From Corbicula japonica (taxonomy: Eukaryota > Mollusca > Bivalvia > Venerida > Cyrenidae): DNA of 64,000 nucleotides. The notes under the pieces were generated by a model. The model searched no databases. It was not told the origin of the DNA and saw nothing but the letters and a program-made list of their open reading frames with translations. Shown here piece after piece: positions 24,641-36,164 of the stretch (the first letter of the stretch is position 1; each line of letters starts with the position of its first letter). Location: contig JAZAYU010000019.1 of NCBI GenBank assembly GCA_038501625.1, positions 2,998,501 to 3,062,500 of the forward strand, in the 5' to 3' direction. Position numbers and translations under genes: made by a program.

Positions 24641-25000
24641 CATACTAAAAGCCACTGAGTGCACTCTGAAAGGGCCACTGCATGAGGACCTCCCAGGTCT
24701 AGACCGGTGTAACACAATGGAGGACCTCCAAATTACCTCTTAGGGTCCCCAAAAGACAACTAAGGACCATTAAGAGAGTCACTAGGGACTGATCAAGGTG
24801 CATTGAGTATCACTAAGGCACTAAATGTATCATAGATACATCTATTAGCCGTTTAGAAAACGAGATTGCCTCTAGCTAGGAGCCTGCAACCATATGAGCT
24901 AGTCGAGACAACCCCCCCCCCCCCCCCCAAAAGGTTGATCGGATATCCCTCATATACGTTACAATCACTGCATGACATCTGTAACGGGTTATTTTAATAA
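24640..25000. repeat. Decayed short tandem repeats plus a poly-C tract
   Basis: Degenerate units of the form CACTAAGG..CATT..AG with CTAAG motifs, related to the clearer array at 25735-26120. A run of about 18 C lies near 24911-24928. Confidence 0.55.
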
Positions 25001-25002
25001 TA

Positions 25003-25690
25003 ACATAACCAAACTATTTGTGCGCAACAAGGGTTTTTCTTTATATACGATGGTCGCCCTTCGCACACAACCAAATAACTATTCAAATCAATGCGGAAAT
25101 TTTTTCTTCTATGTCTATATGCCAGCGATCAGAATCTTTGTCGCAACTTTTGACTGTTCAAATAGTTTTTAAACCTTATATATATATATTTTTTAAATCT
25201 CATACCTGAAAAGCTAATTCCAACTGGAATCAATATATGTGATACTTTTTAAGAAACTTGTTCGTTCATTATGAAAAAAACCAACTTATAAACCTCCACA
25301 CCTCTCAAGAGTTTTTATGTTACACCGCTAAAAGTCTCCCTGACTGTAAATTATTGATTTATAAAAGGGACGCTTTCTTTGGTTAACACATTTTAATCAA
25401 CATGTGAACGGCATAAACAATAGTAAGTTTAAAAGTGTTTTTTGTTGAATATTTTTTATTTTATTGATACTTTTGAGACTATTTATATTTTTTAACAACA
25501 AATAACTATATCAGTGCTGAAACGGCAGTGAAAAGGGGGAATTTAAAGCTGTGCGATTTCCACCACAGTTCTGATCGTAACTGCTTGAGACGTAAAGGAC
25601 AGACATCTGTAAAATGTCAGTATGATAATGGGTCTGTGCTTGCAGTCGAAATATTGAGACAACTGATAACAGTATTGACTTTATGTAAGG
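25003..25690 (+). repeat. Copy of the ALLC upstream region
   Basis: Homologous along its length to 36165-36790, just before ALLC exon 1. Shared landmarks in the same order: ACTATTTGTGCGCAA, ATATACGATGGTCGC, CTATTCAAATCAATGCGGAA, AATCAATATATGT, TATAAACCTCCAC, and a strongly conserved GATTTCCACCACAGTT, GATCGTAACTGCTTGAGACG, AAAGGACAGACA. No ALLC exon follows it. It is either a duplicated promoter/5' leader or a repeat that happens to lie before ALLC. Confidence 0.78.
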
Positions 25691-25734
25691 GGAGACTTTT
25701 TACGGCCGCCACACTGCACAAAAACTTGTGAGAG

Positions 25735-26122
25735 ATTTTTCCAAGTTGAAGAGCACGAAGTGCATCTATCAGGCATTTAGAAGGCGCCAAGAATATAATA
25801 CAAGAGCCTTTTAGAAGGCAATAAGTAAATCTATAGTACATCTAGGAGGCATTTAGAAATCACTAAGAACATCTAGGAGCCATTAAGAAGGCACAACGTA
25901 CATCTACCAGCCATTGAGAAGGAACGAAGTACATCTATAAGCCATTTAGAAGGCACTAATTACCATTGAGAAAGCAATGAGTACATCTACCAGCCAATAA
26001 GAAACCACTAAGTACATTTGCGAGCCATTTAGATGACACTATGTACATCTAACAGCCATTTAGAAGGTACTAAAGACATCTTCCAGCCATTTAGAAAGCA
26101 ATAATTACATCTGAGAGTCATT
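25735..26122. repeat. Imperfect tandem repeat, roughly 32-bp unit
   Basis: About eleven units of the type GTACATCTACCAGCCATTTA then GAAGGCACTAA, with drift. Confidence 0.75.
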
Positions 26123-26123
26123 T

Positions 26124-26719
26124 GCTTACCTCTTTGGTTGCACGACGATGGCAGGGGTTTAAAAGTTTATGAAGGTTTATGGGGAAATCTTTTCTTAAAA
26201 GAACATAGAAGCTCGATTTGTTTCTTTTATTCCTGTCATCATGTTCTTGCTGATTTTACTCCAGGAGCTCAGGTAAGATCATTGGGTACCCGCCTTCGGC
26301 TTTGCAATGCTCTCAGCTTTTTATGTTTTATATGTTTGTGTGCTTTTGCATGCAACATTGTTGAGCCGATAAGTGGGTTGGAGTTTTTTCACCAAGACAA
26401 CTTGTACTTGTTTTGTGATATGAGAACCTGTTGGGGCAAGTGTGAGGTTGATGCACCCTAGAACCTGGTTTAAACCCCCAGTGGCAATTTGATTTGCCAC
26501 TGACCGTTCCAAGGCGGTAACCCCTCGGGTTCTCATTTTTGTTTATTGTTAGTGGTGTCTTTTTTGAAACTGATCATTTTATTAACCATGCTCTCTCTCC
26601 CTCTCACCTCTTCTTTACTGTGTGGGGAGGTTGTTTTTTCTGAATGTGGCGATTCCTGATATGCATATTTCACCTTTTTCTTAAACCACTGCCACCTTCG
26701 TGCAACCAAAGAGGTAAGC
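26124..26719. mobile_element. 596-bp TIR element
   Basis: Inverted ends GCTTACCTCTTTGGTTGCAC and GTGCAACCAAAGAGGTAAGC, extending to the imperfect GATGGCAG/CTGCCACC. No transposase seen. The interior includes the phrase CCACTGACCGTTCCAAGGCG, which looks like a dispersed repeat; superfamily unknown. Confidence 0.72.
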
Positions 26720-27018
26720 ATAATGATCAACTTTAGATGGGTTAATCACCAGGCCTGCAGAGCGCTGTAAAATATCATGTTGATATCCTTTCTTTTTTAA
26801 TTTATAGATGTTTTTTACGAATAACCGGGAGAAAATTAACATTGTCTTTTATCTTTATTAAGTTGTTATTGGTACAAGACAAAAACTGAAAATGCCCGCC
26901 CCCTTCATCCTACAGTATCCGGAAAATATATTGAGAATGTTAAAAACCAAAACGTATATGAGTGTACATAAAGAATAATATGTCTTGGTAAACTCACACC
27001 CACAAACTGTCGTTCCCA

Positions 27019-27310
27019 GATAGCATGCTGACGTTGGCCCAACGTTGGGCCAATGTCGTCGGTTACGTCGGCCCAACGTTGGCATAGGACGTTGGCCCAA
27101 TGTTATTTTGCTCATCGGCCCAACGTTGGACCAACATGTTGGCTCAACGTTGGGCCAATGTCGCAATGTCGGCTTTGTTCAGTTGGCCCAACGTTGGGCC
27201 AACATTGGAATTTCAACACAATTTTGCCAACGTTGGCTCAACATTGGCCCAAAATAAGAAAATTTAAATTTACGTTGGCCCAATGTTGGCCCAACGTTAG
27301 AAGTTCTTAA
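27019..27310. repeat. CCAACGTTGG palindromic array 1
   Basis: Dense repeats of the palindrome CCAACGTTGG and GGCCCAACGTTGGGCC with spacers. The left edge reads AGCATGCTGACGTTGG. Array 2 (29158-29326) ends in the inverse of this edge. Confidence 0.85.
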
Positions 27311-27803
27311 TTTCCATTGGAATAATATTTGTTTTACACTGTGCCAAAAAACTTTGAGTGACTGACTTCTGATCCAGAAGTAGTGGTTCAAAACCCGGCA
27401 GAAGTGTGATTCTTCTGTAACTTTCTAAATCCGAAAGAGGATGCGTGAGAAACACACTGAGGTGGTCCTCTGTTAGTTTTGACCATCACACGAAGAAGCT
27501 ATCTAGCTTAATTGTAGATTTGTTTTTCATCAGGACATCTCAAGGCTCATCTTCCACAAGAAAAACCAGAAAGTAGCTGTTTGTTTGACATTTAATATTA
27601 AATCAAACCAAAACCAGTAGAATTATTTTCAAAATTAATAAAATCTAAGTGTTTCTTACAAATGATCTAACGAAAAGAATATCATGTTCGAAATATTCTT
27701 TAGTTCATGTAGACAATAACTGTCACATTATTTTATAAAGATAGATTGTAAAGTCCTTATGTTTTTATTATGATGACTCTTCTTCATTTTCTTCTCTTTT
27801 TAA

Positions 27804-27970
27804 TCATTGCTCTCTTTTACTTGGATCTTTCTTTCTCTTTAATTTGTTCTTCTTTTTCATTTTCTTTTCCTTCCCCTCTTTGTCACAGGCATAGTCAAAC
27901 CAGTCCTTAATAAGATTGCTGATTTCAGCATCTGTTGCTATCCCACACAATTTGTTTTTCTCAGACGTTT
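27804..27970 (-). CDS. Terminal exon of an unidentified minus-strand gene
   Basis: After TTTTATTGCAG the minus strand encodes, in phase 1, TSEKNKLCGIATDAEISN, LIKDWFDYACDKEG and a Lys-rich tail KEKKMKKKNKLKRKKDP ending in SKREQ and a TGA (27806-27804). Composition, codon use and the acceptor make it look like a real last exon; the tail resembles a nuclear localisation signal. I do not recognise the family. A possible upstream exon is 30977-31009. Confidence 0.5.
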
Positions 27971-28092
27971 CTGCAATAAAATATAATAAGGGCTGTTAAC
28001 AATAAAAAATGAGAACATTAAAAAATTATCAAATATAAAATCATAGCCAATCGCACACATCTACACTTCATGCAGAAGATATGTCGAAAGTT

Positions 28093-28313
28093 TTAACCCT
28101 ATCCTCCATATAAACGCCTTTAACGCATGTTCGAAAAGTGAAGATCAAGATCAGCTGACACAACCGTGTCGTCTAATTGGAATCTACACTGCTTATTTAT
28201 TTATCATGTTATTTCTGATAACGAAGCAAAGATTGCAGATCCTGATCAGATGGCACAGTTGTCTGGATCTGGATCTACACTGTTAGCGACTGTGATAAAA
28301 GGAAGAAACGGTA
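28093..28313. mobile_element. TTAA piggyBac-like MITE, diverged
   Basis: TTAACCCTATCCTCCATA left end and a decayed right end near GGAAGAAACGG; GCAGATCCTGATCAGATGG inside. Confidence 0.65.
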
Positions 28314-28729
28314 AAGTCAGTATTATAATCTTATAAACCGACGAAGTAAATCCCGTCTCAAAATATTCAATTACCTCCTTTAACAAATAATGGATTGAAC
28401 CAAAGGAAATGTCCAATCATAATTATCTACAATTGATTCAAACTATGAGTTTTAAATTTATATTTCAAGACTGCATACTGTCTAGTTTATTTTATCAGAA
28501 GAATGAAAAAAAAATTTCACAAAGATTTTCTTTCAGTATATAAAACTGTTTAATTAAAAATAAGAGAGATCTAGATACTTACATTATTGTACTGTCAGCG
28601 AAAATTCGAAAAAAAATCCTCCTTTGTTTACAAGCACACCGCTATATTGGTTACTCAAAATGTGTACATGTACATTCCACAAAGAGCTATTAATCCTATA
28701 ACAATCTCTCTTCCGTTTCTAATTGCAAG

Positions 28730-28743
28730 GTTGCTATGGTAAC
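28730..28743. promoter_or_regulatory. Perfect X-box (RFX site)
   Basis: GTTGCTATGGTAAC matches the RFX-factor X-box consensus GTHNYYATRRNAAC exactly. X-boxes are enriched in promoters of cilium genes. A minus-strand GTAAGT donor at about 28579 lies 150 bp away, so a ciliary-type promoter facing left is possible. Single-site matches also occur by chance. Confidence 0.45.
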
Positions 28744-29157
28744 TGGATAACTGACCATTCAGCTGTAATAAGCTTGACCCCACTAATTACACGTGGTTCT
28801 TATCTCTACAACTTATAATCACATGTTTACATCCACATAATGTTAGTATTTACTGGAAAAGATATTTTTATTGAAGTGTCAGTTAAAATATTAACATCAA
28901 GACAGATGCGCGATGTGAATTTAATACATAACATAAATATATTTTTGAAGTACAAAACATTTTCAATATTATATCAGTTTGTCCGTTTACCAGCCAGTTA
29001 GTCAGCAAACAGATCTAGTTTTTAATAAAGTTTTTATGCGCTCAATATGTCTCCATTTTTCATAAACCTAGAAAATGAGGAATTCAGCCTTTATAATAGT
29101 GTAAAATAAACATGTATATTTTGGCGGTTGGCACAATGTTGTAAATATGACGTCATT

Positions 29158-29326
29158 TTTACAACGTTGGCCCAACGTTGAACCAATGTCGATGTGCCGA
29201 TCAAAACCATTACTTCAGAGAACGACGTTGGGCCAACGTTGGGCCAACGTTGTTCACCCGATGCCGACGTTACGCCAACCATACAACCAAATGCCAACGT
29301 TGGGCCAACGTCAGCTTGCTTGTAGG
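29158..29326. repeat. CCAACGTTGG palindromic array 2
   Basis: Four to five CCAACGTTGG units. The right edge, CCAACGTCAGCTTGCTTG, is an inverse of the left edge of array 1. Confidence 0.82.
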
Positions 29327-29862
29327 GTTGAAACTTAACTCTAAGATTGCTCCTTTGAGAAGAATTTCATATTATCCCACACACGACACAAAATTTCTGT
29401 ATTATAATGCTTTCATTAGGTCGACTTTTGATTATTGTTGTACTGTCTGGGGCAAAGGAAACCAGTATGGGATGAATAAAATAGTAAATACATGTATTCA
29501 AAAAAAAGCTGCTCGTATTTTTTTTAATGCAAATCTTACATTACATCCTCGGAACTGAAGTGGCTCTCTTTACAATACAGATGTAAATATTTTGCTGTAG
29601 TTCCGGTTTTTATATCCATCAACAATCAAACACCTAGCTATATATCTTAAAATTCTCTACAAATGATTAATACAATCTTCGCTCTTCAACTTGGAAACAT
29701 CTCTCACAATTGACTCCACAAACAAATTACTTAAAGACACATTTAGTTTATAAAGTAGAGAAGTGTGGAATAATATACCATTAACAATACGTTCAGTTAA
29801 GTCAATCAATTCCTTTAAGCATCTTTTGAAAAAGTATCTATTTAATTTGTCACAATCTTGAT
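29326..29862 (+). pseudogene. 3' fragment of a LINE reverse-transcriptase ORF
   Basis: Reads KFLYYNAFIRSTFDYCC, then TVWGKGNQYGMNKIVN and KKAARIFFNANL. After frame breaks come VWNNIPLTIRSVKSINS and FKHLLKKYLFNLSQ with a stop. These are the C-terminal blocks that follow the reverse-transcriptase domain in jockey/CR1-type non-LTR elements. The 5' part is absent, as in usual 5'-truncated insertions, and several stops break it. Confidence 0.8.
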
Positions 29863-30568
29863 GTAATTTATTTATATACTATTTCTCATTTTTCCATGAC
29901 AGTCTGTCAGTTGTGAATGTTAAATAGTATTTTGAATAACATTTATGTTCATTTATAGAGCTTTTAAATTGTTACTTTTGATTTTAAAAAAGCCATATTG
30001 TAAATAAGATTGGCATCTTTTTGTTCAAACTTAATATTTTACCTTCTTTAATAAGAATAGATAGATAGATTTGTTTGCATTCAATCATTAGACATTACAA
30101 TACCATATAACAACATATAAAACATATGAAGAATTAAGACAAATACTTGACCCGATATTATTAAGATAAATTACAATATCAATGGTAACTAACTCATGTA
30201 AAATACAATTAGCTACATTTAAAAGTAAAAAACACAATTGTAAAACTACTAAAACACAATTGTAAAACTACTTAGAATGGTACTGAATTCCCAAGCCAGT
30301 CTAACTACAACTATGTTCCAGGTATGCCTCCTCTTAAAAAAGAAATTAGTCTGTTATTGGTGCACTTGTAATGACTAGAAATGTCATGCATGGATAGCCC
30401 ATGAAAGTCAAATTGACTTATTTCCAATGGGGTCCAGGACATAATAAATACAACACCATGAAAAAGACAGACAAGACTAACATACGTAAAAAGAAACAAA
30501 AAACATTAATGAAATGAAGGGCAAGGTCAAGACGGCAGCAATTATTTGAGATGTGTGATGTCAGTGAA

Positions 30569-30570
<2 letters not shown>

Positions 30571-30606
<36 letters not shown>
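30571..30606. repeat. (ATT)n microsatellite
   Basis: About twelve uninterrupted ATT units. Confidence 0.95.
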
Positions 30607-30976
30607 GGCGATAAGTTCAGAGAGGGATGTAGACTGGCTAAATATTACTAATTGGAAAGTGAAGAAAACAAAAAACTTAATCGCCTAGAATCAGCGTATC
30701 TTCGTTCAGTGCGCTCTTTGCACATACTAGTTGCTTTGGTTTTATAAAGTATAAAAAAAATAAGTTGTTTCTCGTCTTTGTTTATCACAAACAAGCATAA
30801 TTTAATTTACAGTTTATCTACATCAATGTTTTGTTGGACATATTGTGATGGGCAATCGGCCTAGTTGATAAGAAGCTGGAGAGAAAATTTTAAAAAAGAT
30901 ACAGACAGCCGTGAGAGGTCTTTTTGTTTGATGTAGGCCTACTTAGGATAACGACTGAGAAGGAGTCCGAACTTAC

Positions 30977-31009
30977 CCCGGTTTCCCATGTAGCTTGGTA
31001 CGGTTCCGA
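30977..31009 (-). CDS. Possible 33-nt internal exon
   Basis: The minus strand has TATTGTATCCAACAG, then 33 nt, then GTAAGTTC, an ideal donor. In the phase demanded by the exon at 27970 it encodes GTVPSYMGNR and leaves one base, which joins to give an uninterrupted frame. No upstream exon was found, so this is a suggestion only. Confidence 0.3.
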
Positions 31010-31266
31010 CTGTTGGATACAATAAAAAGTAAACAAAACAAAAATTACATTTATAAAACTACATGAATTTGGTAAATCACTAAGCAAACTTCTTTCTGTT
31101 CATAGTTATAATATAGTAGCAGTAACAATCATGTTCTTTTTTAGTTTTATTTTTGTTTCTGTGATATGTAATTGGTTTTCGCGACACCACTTCATGGGAT
31201 CTTTTTCAACAAAATGCACATGTACAGTGATGTATGTAGATCATGATGTTGAAAAATAGGCTAGAT

Positions 31267-31460
31267 TGCACTTTAGCGGGCGCAGGTCGGCCATGTTGTT
31301 GTTTACAATGTCAGCCATTTTGAATCTCCTGTCAAAAATCCTAGGCTAGCGGCGTTTGAGCAATAAAAAGCAGGGGTGTGGGGGCGGCAGCCCCCATAAA
31401 AAACAATTACCAGACTCAGTCACGTGAATATTCGCGTAAATTAGCGCCCGCTAAAGTGCA
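31267..31460. mobile_element. 194-bp GC-rich TIR MITE
   Basis: Exact 17-bp inverted ends TGCACTTTAGCGGGCGC / GCGCCCGCTAAAGTGCA. Non-coding, with a small internal palindrome around TTGTTGTTTACAA. Confidence 0.75.
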
Positions 31461-31765
31461 GTATTCCCGAAAAATATAATCAACTACTATATTATAGAAA
31501 GGAGAGGTCAACGGTTGACCCGATAAGGGGTGCCCTGTACATGTACTGTACTGATTCAAACGTACCGAGAACATTACTGTCACGGCAACATGGCAGGGCT
31601 CTGCCTACTGTAAAATATAGCATTATTGTCACTTTAGCTTTCAAAACTTTGCCCTTAAAAAAAATTACAATCTGTTCATTTTAATACAGACTAACCAGCC
31701 CTGTCTCTCAATGTTCAATCAGTTTGCTACAAGTTTGCGAAAAGTCCCTCTTTGAGACCAATAAA

Positions 31766-32264
31766 CAGGTCTAGGAAACTGCTGTTTTTATGGACTGTCT
31801 GTAAATTTACAGACTGTCAGTTTATTTATTGATAAATACATCTGTAAATTTATGGACAAGGGTGGTTCCAAAAGGTGTCAAAAATTAGAATCTTGGTTAT
31901 ACACCACACTGGAATAAAAATGAAATCTACAAATAAATTAGTATTTTTTATTGTAAATGAACTTAACTTTTTTAAAGAGATCATTATTATGTTCAAATGA
32001 TTATGTGAAATGTTTTCAGGTCATTGATGACTATGTTGGAGAGGAAATAACAGTGTGAACAAACTTCAACCATTTCTGTTTATGTCCTATGCTATGCTCT
32101 TTTCTATCAGAATTAACAAAAATGCTTTAGATTTGTGAATTTCTAAAATGTGTTAACTTTTTATCAACCCTTGTCCATAAATTTACAGACGCATTTATCT
32201 ATAAAGAAACAGACATTCTGTAAATTTACCGACAGTCCATAAAAACAGCCGTTTCCTAGACCTG
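31766..32264. mobile_element. CAGG...CCTG element with long TIRs
   Basis: Starts CAGGTCTAGGAAACTGCTG and ends with its near inverse. The inverted arms extend about 100 bp (TCTGTAAATTTACAGA, CATAAATTTACAGA). ATAAA flanks both sides (31761-31765, 32265-32269). No ORF. Confidence 0.78.
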
Positions 32265-32514
32265 ATAAAATTACGAGTGAGCACTGTTATACGCCAATTG
32301 CCGCAGCACTGAATTAACTTTAGTCCAATGGCAAAATCATCTTCAAGTCAGTAAATTATGACACAATATGCAAATTGCCAATTAACCCCATGATTGGCAC
32401 TTGTCTCGAAACTGATTTGTTTACAAGTTAAAACCAGTCATGCTTTTCTTTAAGCTGTGATATGACAGGTCATCCTTTGTGTTTCAATTCACAAAGTAGC
32501 AAGCCAGGGCTCTC

Positions 32515-32701
32515 ACTAGAGGGAGACTTGGGAGAAGTGGTCTCCCAAAAGTGACCAGACTTCTCCCTCCTTTGAGCTAAGGGAGAAGTCATTTTGTATA
32601 GACTATATAGGGAAAGAATATTGTTGACTGCAAACTTCTCCATAATTCAGTGAAATTGTGGGAAGACTTCTCCCTGATTTGCAAGTCTAGTGAGAGCCCT
32701 G
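32515..32701. mobile_element. 187-bp CAGGGC...GCCCTG MITE
   Basis: Inverted ends CAGGGCTCTCACTAGA / TCTAGTGAGAGCCCTG, CAAGC duplicated on both sides. The interior has inverted GGGAGAAGT/ACTTCTCCC motifs. Confidence 0.8.
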
Positions 32702-33078
32702 CAAGCTACTAAAAAGCTGTAGTTGATTGACAAAATTGGCAATAATTGTGATCATGTTTGCTTACATAAGAAAAATGGTTTGATTTAGAGGGTAAAATTT
32801 AAACTAATATACCCATTTATCAACTTGCTCTTACAGATGTTTTTTACTTATTAGGAATAAAAAAAAAAATTACTCTGCTTGCATGGTTGTTGGGAAAACT
32901 GCCCAAGCCATCAGGTCTGAAGTGAAATAATGATGACAAATCTGAAATGCAGTTGCAGTGAACATTTAAATATATCATTGGATTAATGGCTGCTGCGCAA
33001 CATTTCTATAATAGAGTAGTAGGTCAAAATTTTAAACATCACGATCTAGTGACAATAAGTCTACTCAAAGAAGTTTTT

Positions 33079-34977
33079 AGCTCGACTATTCGAAGAATAG
33101 GGGAGCTATCCTACTCGCCCCGGTGTCAGCGTCGGCGTCGGCGTCCATTAAACAAAAAATGCACTTTGGTCCATTACTTGAAAACTACTTATGATATCAA
33201 CTTGAAACTTGGAATATATATTCACCATCAAATTCTACATCATTACCAACAACACCCATAACTCTGCTACAAATATTTTTCAAGTTATGCCCCTTTTTCA
33301 CTTAAATTTTGCGTTAAGGAAAATATGCACTTTGGTCCATAACTTATAAACTACTTGAGATATCAACTTGAAACTTGGAATATATATTCACCATCAAATT
33401 CTACATCATTACCAACAAGACCTATAACTCTGATGTCAATATATTTCAAGTTATGCCCCTTTTTTCTTATATTTTGTGTCAAGCAAAATATGCATTTTGC
33501 CCCTAACTTTAAAACTACTTGAGATATTGCCTTGAAACTTGAAATATATTTTCACCATCAAAATCTACATCATAACCAACAAGACCCATAACCCTTCTTC
33601 CAATATTTTTCAAATTATGCCCCTTTTTCGCTTACATTTTGTGTTAAGCAAAATATACAGTCGGCCCTTAACTTCGTTATGAATGGAGGGATTTCAAAAT
33701 AACTAGGCACAAATGTTCACCATGACAAGGCGGTGTGTCGCGTACAATACCCATGCCTGTAGGTCCAAGGTCAAGGTCACTGTTACTAAAAATAGAATTT
33801 TCTTGCAAAATCGTGTCCGCTCTGTAACTTTGTTATTTCTTATTGGGTTTTTAAATAACTTGGTATAATTGTTCACCATATCAAGACAGTGTGTCACTTA
33901 CATGCCCAAGTCTGTAGGTCAATGGTCAAGGTCACTGTTACTAAAAATAGAATTTTCTTGTCTAGGCTGTTACTTTGTTATGAATGGAGGGATTTCAAAA
34001 TATCTTGGCACAAATGTTCACCATGACAAGGCGGTGTGTCAGCACAATACCCATGCCTGTAGATCCAAGGTCAAGGTCACTGTTACTAAAAATAGAATTT
34101 TCTTGTCCAGGCTGTAACTTTGTTATGAATGGAAGGATTTCAAAATAACTTGACACAAATGTTCACCATGACAGGGCGGTGTGTCACGTACCATGCCCAT
34201 GCCTGTAGGTCAAAGGTCAAGGTCACTGTTACTAAAAATAGAATTATCTTGTCCTGGCTGTTACTTTGTTATAACTGGAGGGATTTCAAAATAACTTTGC
34301 ACAAATGTTCATGAAAAGGCAGTGTGTCCGCACAATACCCAAGCCTGAAGGTCCAAGGTCAAGGTCACTGTTACTAAAAATAGAATTTTCTTGTCCAGGC
34401 TGTAACTTCATTATAAATGGAGGGATTTCAAAAAAAACTTCACACAAATGTTCACCATGAAAGGGCAGTGTATCGCGTATTATTCCCATCATTGCACTTG
34501 AGTGTCTGAAAATGATGCATAGCGGGGCATCCGTGTCCTATGGACACATTTCTAGTTTCACTTATATTTTCACTTAAGTGCACTTCATCGATAACTTTGC
34601 AAATACTTAAGGTATCAACTTCAAACTACCATTATATTTTCATTTCAGTTCTTTTTCTGTAACATTACTGAAGTGATTGATATTTGACTAAAAGTAAATG
34701 TCTCTAATAAAAAATTACTAACAAGTTTTCTAACAAATTCAGAAATATTTCATAGTTATTCCCCTATTCAGTTTAATATTTATGGTACATTTAGGAATTA
34801 TTTCTGTTATTTGAAAAGAATTTCTCCCGTACCATTCACTTGTTAATATTTTTCCTGATTGCACATGAATGTATGGCCATAGTTATTATTGTTTTAATCT
34901 TCAAATTGCATTTGTTTCAAATGATTTGGAATAGTCGAGCATGCTGTCTCCTCTGACAGCTCTTGTTTTTTCTGAAA
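33079..34977 (-). mobile_element. Tandem-core element (reverse), split by a nested one
   Basis: The right end, read in reverse, is AACAAGAGCTGTCAG followed by AGGAGACAGC. The left end is the TAGCTC...GAGCTA hairpin around ATTCGAAGAATAG with GTCGGCGTCGGCGTCC next to it, the reverse of the terminus at 11950-12032. Core units (33160-33650) share AACTTGAAACTTGGAATATA and TTATGCCCCTTTTT. The core resumes after 34557. Confidence 0.72.
33655..34557 (-). mobile_element. Nested tandem-core element, about 147-bp units
   Basis: Five units share GGTCAAGGTCACTGTTACTA and GGGATTTCAAAATAACTT. The right end, read in reverse, is CTAGAAATGTGTCCATAGGACA, a hairpin terminus. It lies inside the core array of the element at 33079-34977. 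Confidence 0.7.
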
Positions 34978-35239
34978 ACAGGACCCTATGGTTTAAGCAA
35001 ACAATCGATATCCATAAATTATTTTACTATAGTATTAAAATACTTAAAAAGGTGAGCAACAGTCTTTATTCCAATTGATATTTGTAACTTACCAGGTTTT
35101 AGGAGTCTTAATTACAGGAACCATACTGCTAAGAATACAACTTTACAAACTTACACAAACTCACTTATCCCAATCACATAATTAAAAAGTACATTGTACA
35201 TTGTATCTGAAATGTTTTTTTGTCCAAGATTATATGAAC

Positions 35240-36047
35240 ATTCATTATAAATTTTCAACTACTTGAGATATCAACTTGAAACTTGAAATATACAGTCTAT
35301 TTGCGATACTACGAACCATGCTTTTTACAAAATTATGGTATACTACGAACGAAGCGGCTGGTCCCGTCTGTATTCCTTCTTTATTCAATATAAAAAAAAT
35401 GAATCAAACGAAATGTGATTTAACGAAAAATACAATTTAACAAATAATTATGACAGTTTATTCAGCTCATTAACAGTGTAATTAACATGCTTTTAAGCAA
35501 AGTTTGGTCAGGCAGGTGGTTTTCACACTTCTGCGAGCGATATCCATTTTTGTATTGTAATTTGTTGAGCAATTATTGACTCAAGCAGTTTTGACACGAT
35601 ATGCTTTCAATAGTTTAAAAATGTATAAAATTTGAAACAATAGAATTGCTTGACATACAGCAAATCAATCATTAGCTGAGCCATGTTCTGTTTGACGATG
35701 TGAATGTATATTTGTAAATTATTTGATTTGTCCATATAATTTGATATATTGATTGATGATATATGTAATTTCACAATATAAATAACGAAATCAATGATAA
35801 CTTTTTATTTTTAGTTTTTGACCTTGACATGTGTACATATTACAACAAAAACATATTACAATATATAATGACATTGGTGATTTGCGGCGGTATCAACAAC
35901 CTAACCTAACAAAAATGCGATAGTACAAAAAATGTGCTTTTACGAATAATCGGCTTGGTCTGCTTCTTATTTGTAGAATCGTGACTGGACTGTATATGTC
36001 AAACAATAATTATTTTCATTACATGCTGTTTCCTCTGAGAGCTCTAG
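35240..36047 (-). mobile_element. Tandem-core element remnant split by a pogo-like element
   Basis: 35255-35290 repeats the ACTTGAGATATCAACTTGAAA core of the 33-kb element. 36027-36046 carries its terminus (ATGCTGTTTCCTCTGAGAGC). The sequence between them is the insertion at 35293-35992. Confidence 0.6.
35293..35992. mobile_element. Pogo-like non-autonomous element, 700 bp
   Basis: Ends CAGTCTATTTGCGATACTAC and the imperfect inverse finishing GGACTG, with TA at 35291-35292 and 35993-35994. No transposase frame. Confidence 0.62.
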
Positions 36048-36164
36048 TTAGAATTTTACTTATCAATTAGTACTGTTTATACATTCTTGTATTTTAAACA
36101 AATTTTGAAACCAATTTTCTTCAGAAAATTCTTTGTTATAAATGAAGTACATTGTAAATGTAGC

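Noticed and set aside
26138..26536. Frames on both strands at 26.1-26.5 kb
   Set aside because: Both fall inside a TIR element and resemble no protein I know.
28555..28760. First exon of the unidentified minus-strand gene ending at the GTAAGT donor (28579)
   Set aside because: Joined directly to 27970 it makes an in-frame TAA and it has no usable ATG; kept only as a possible untranslated exon next to the X-box.
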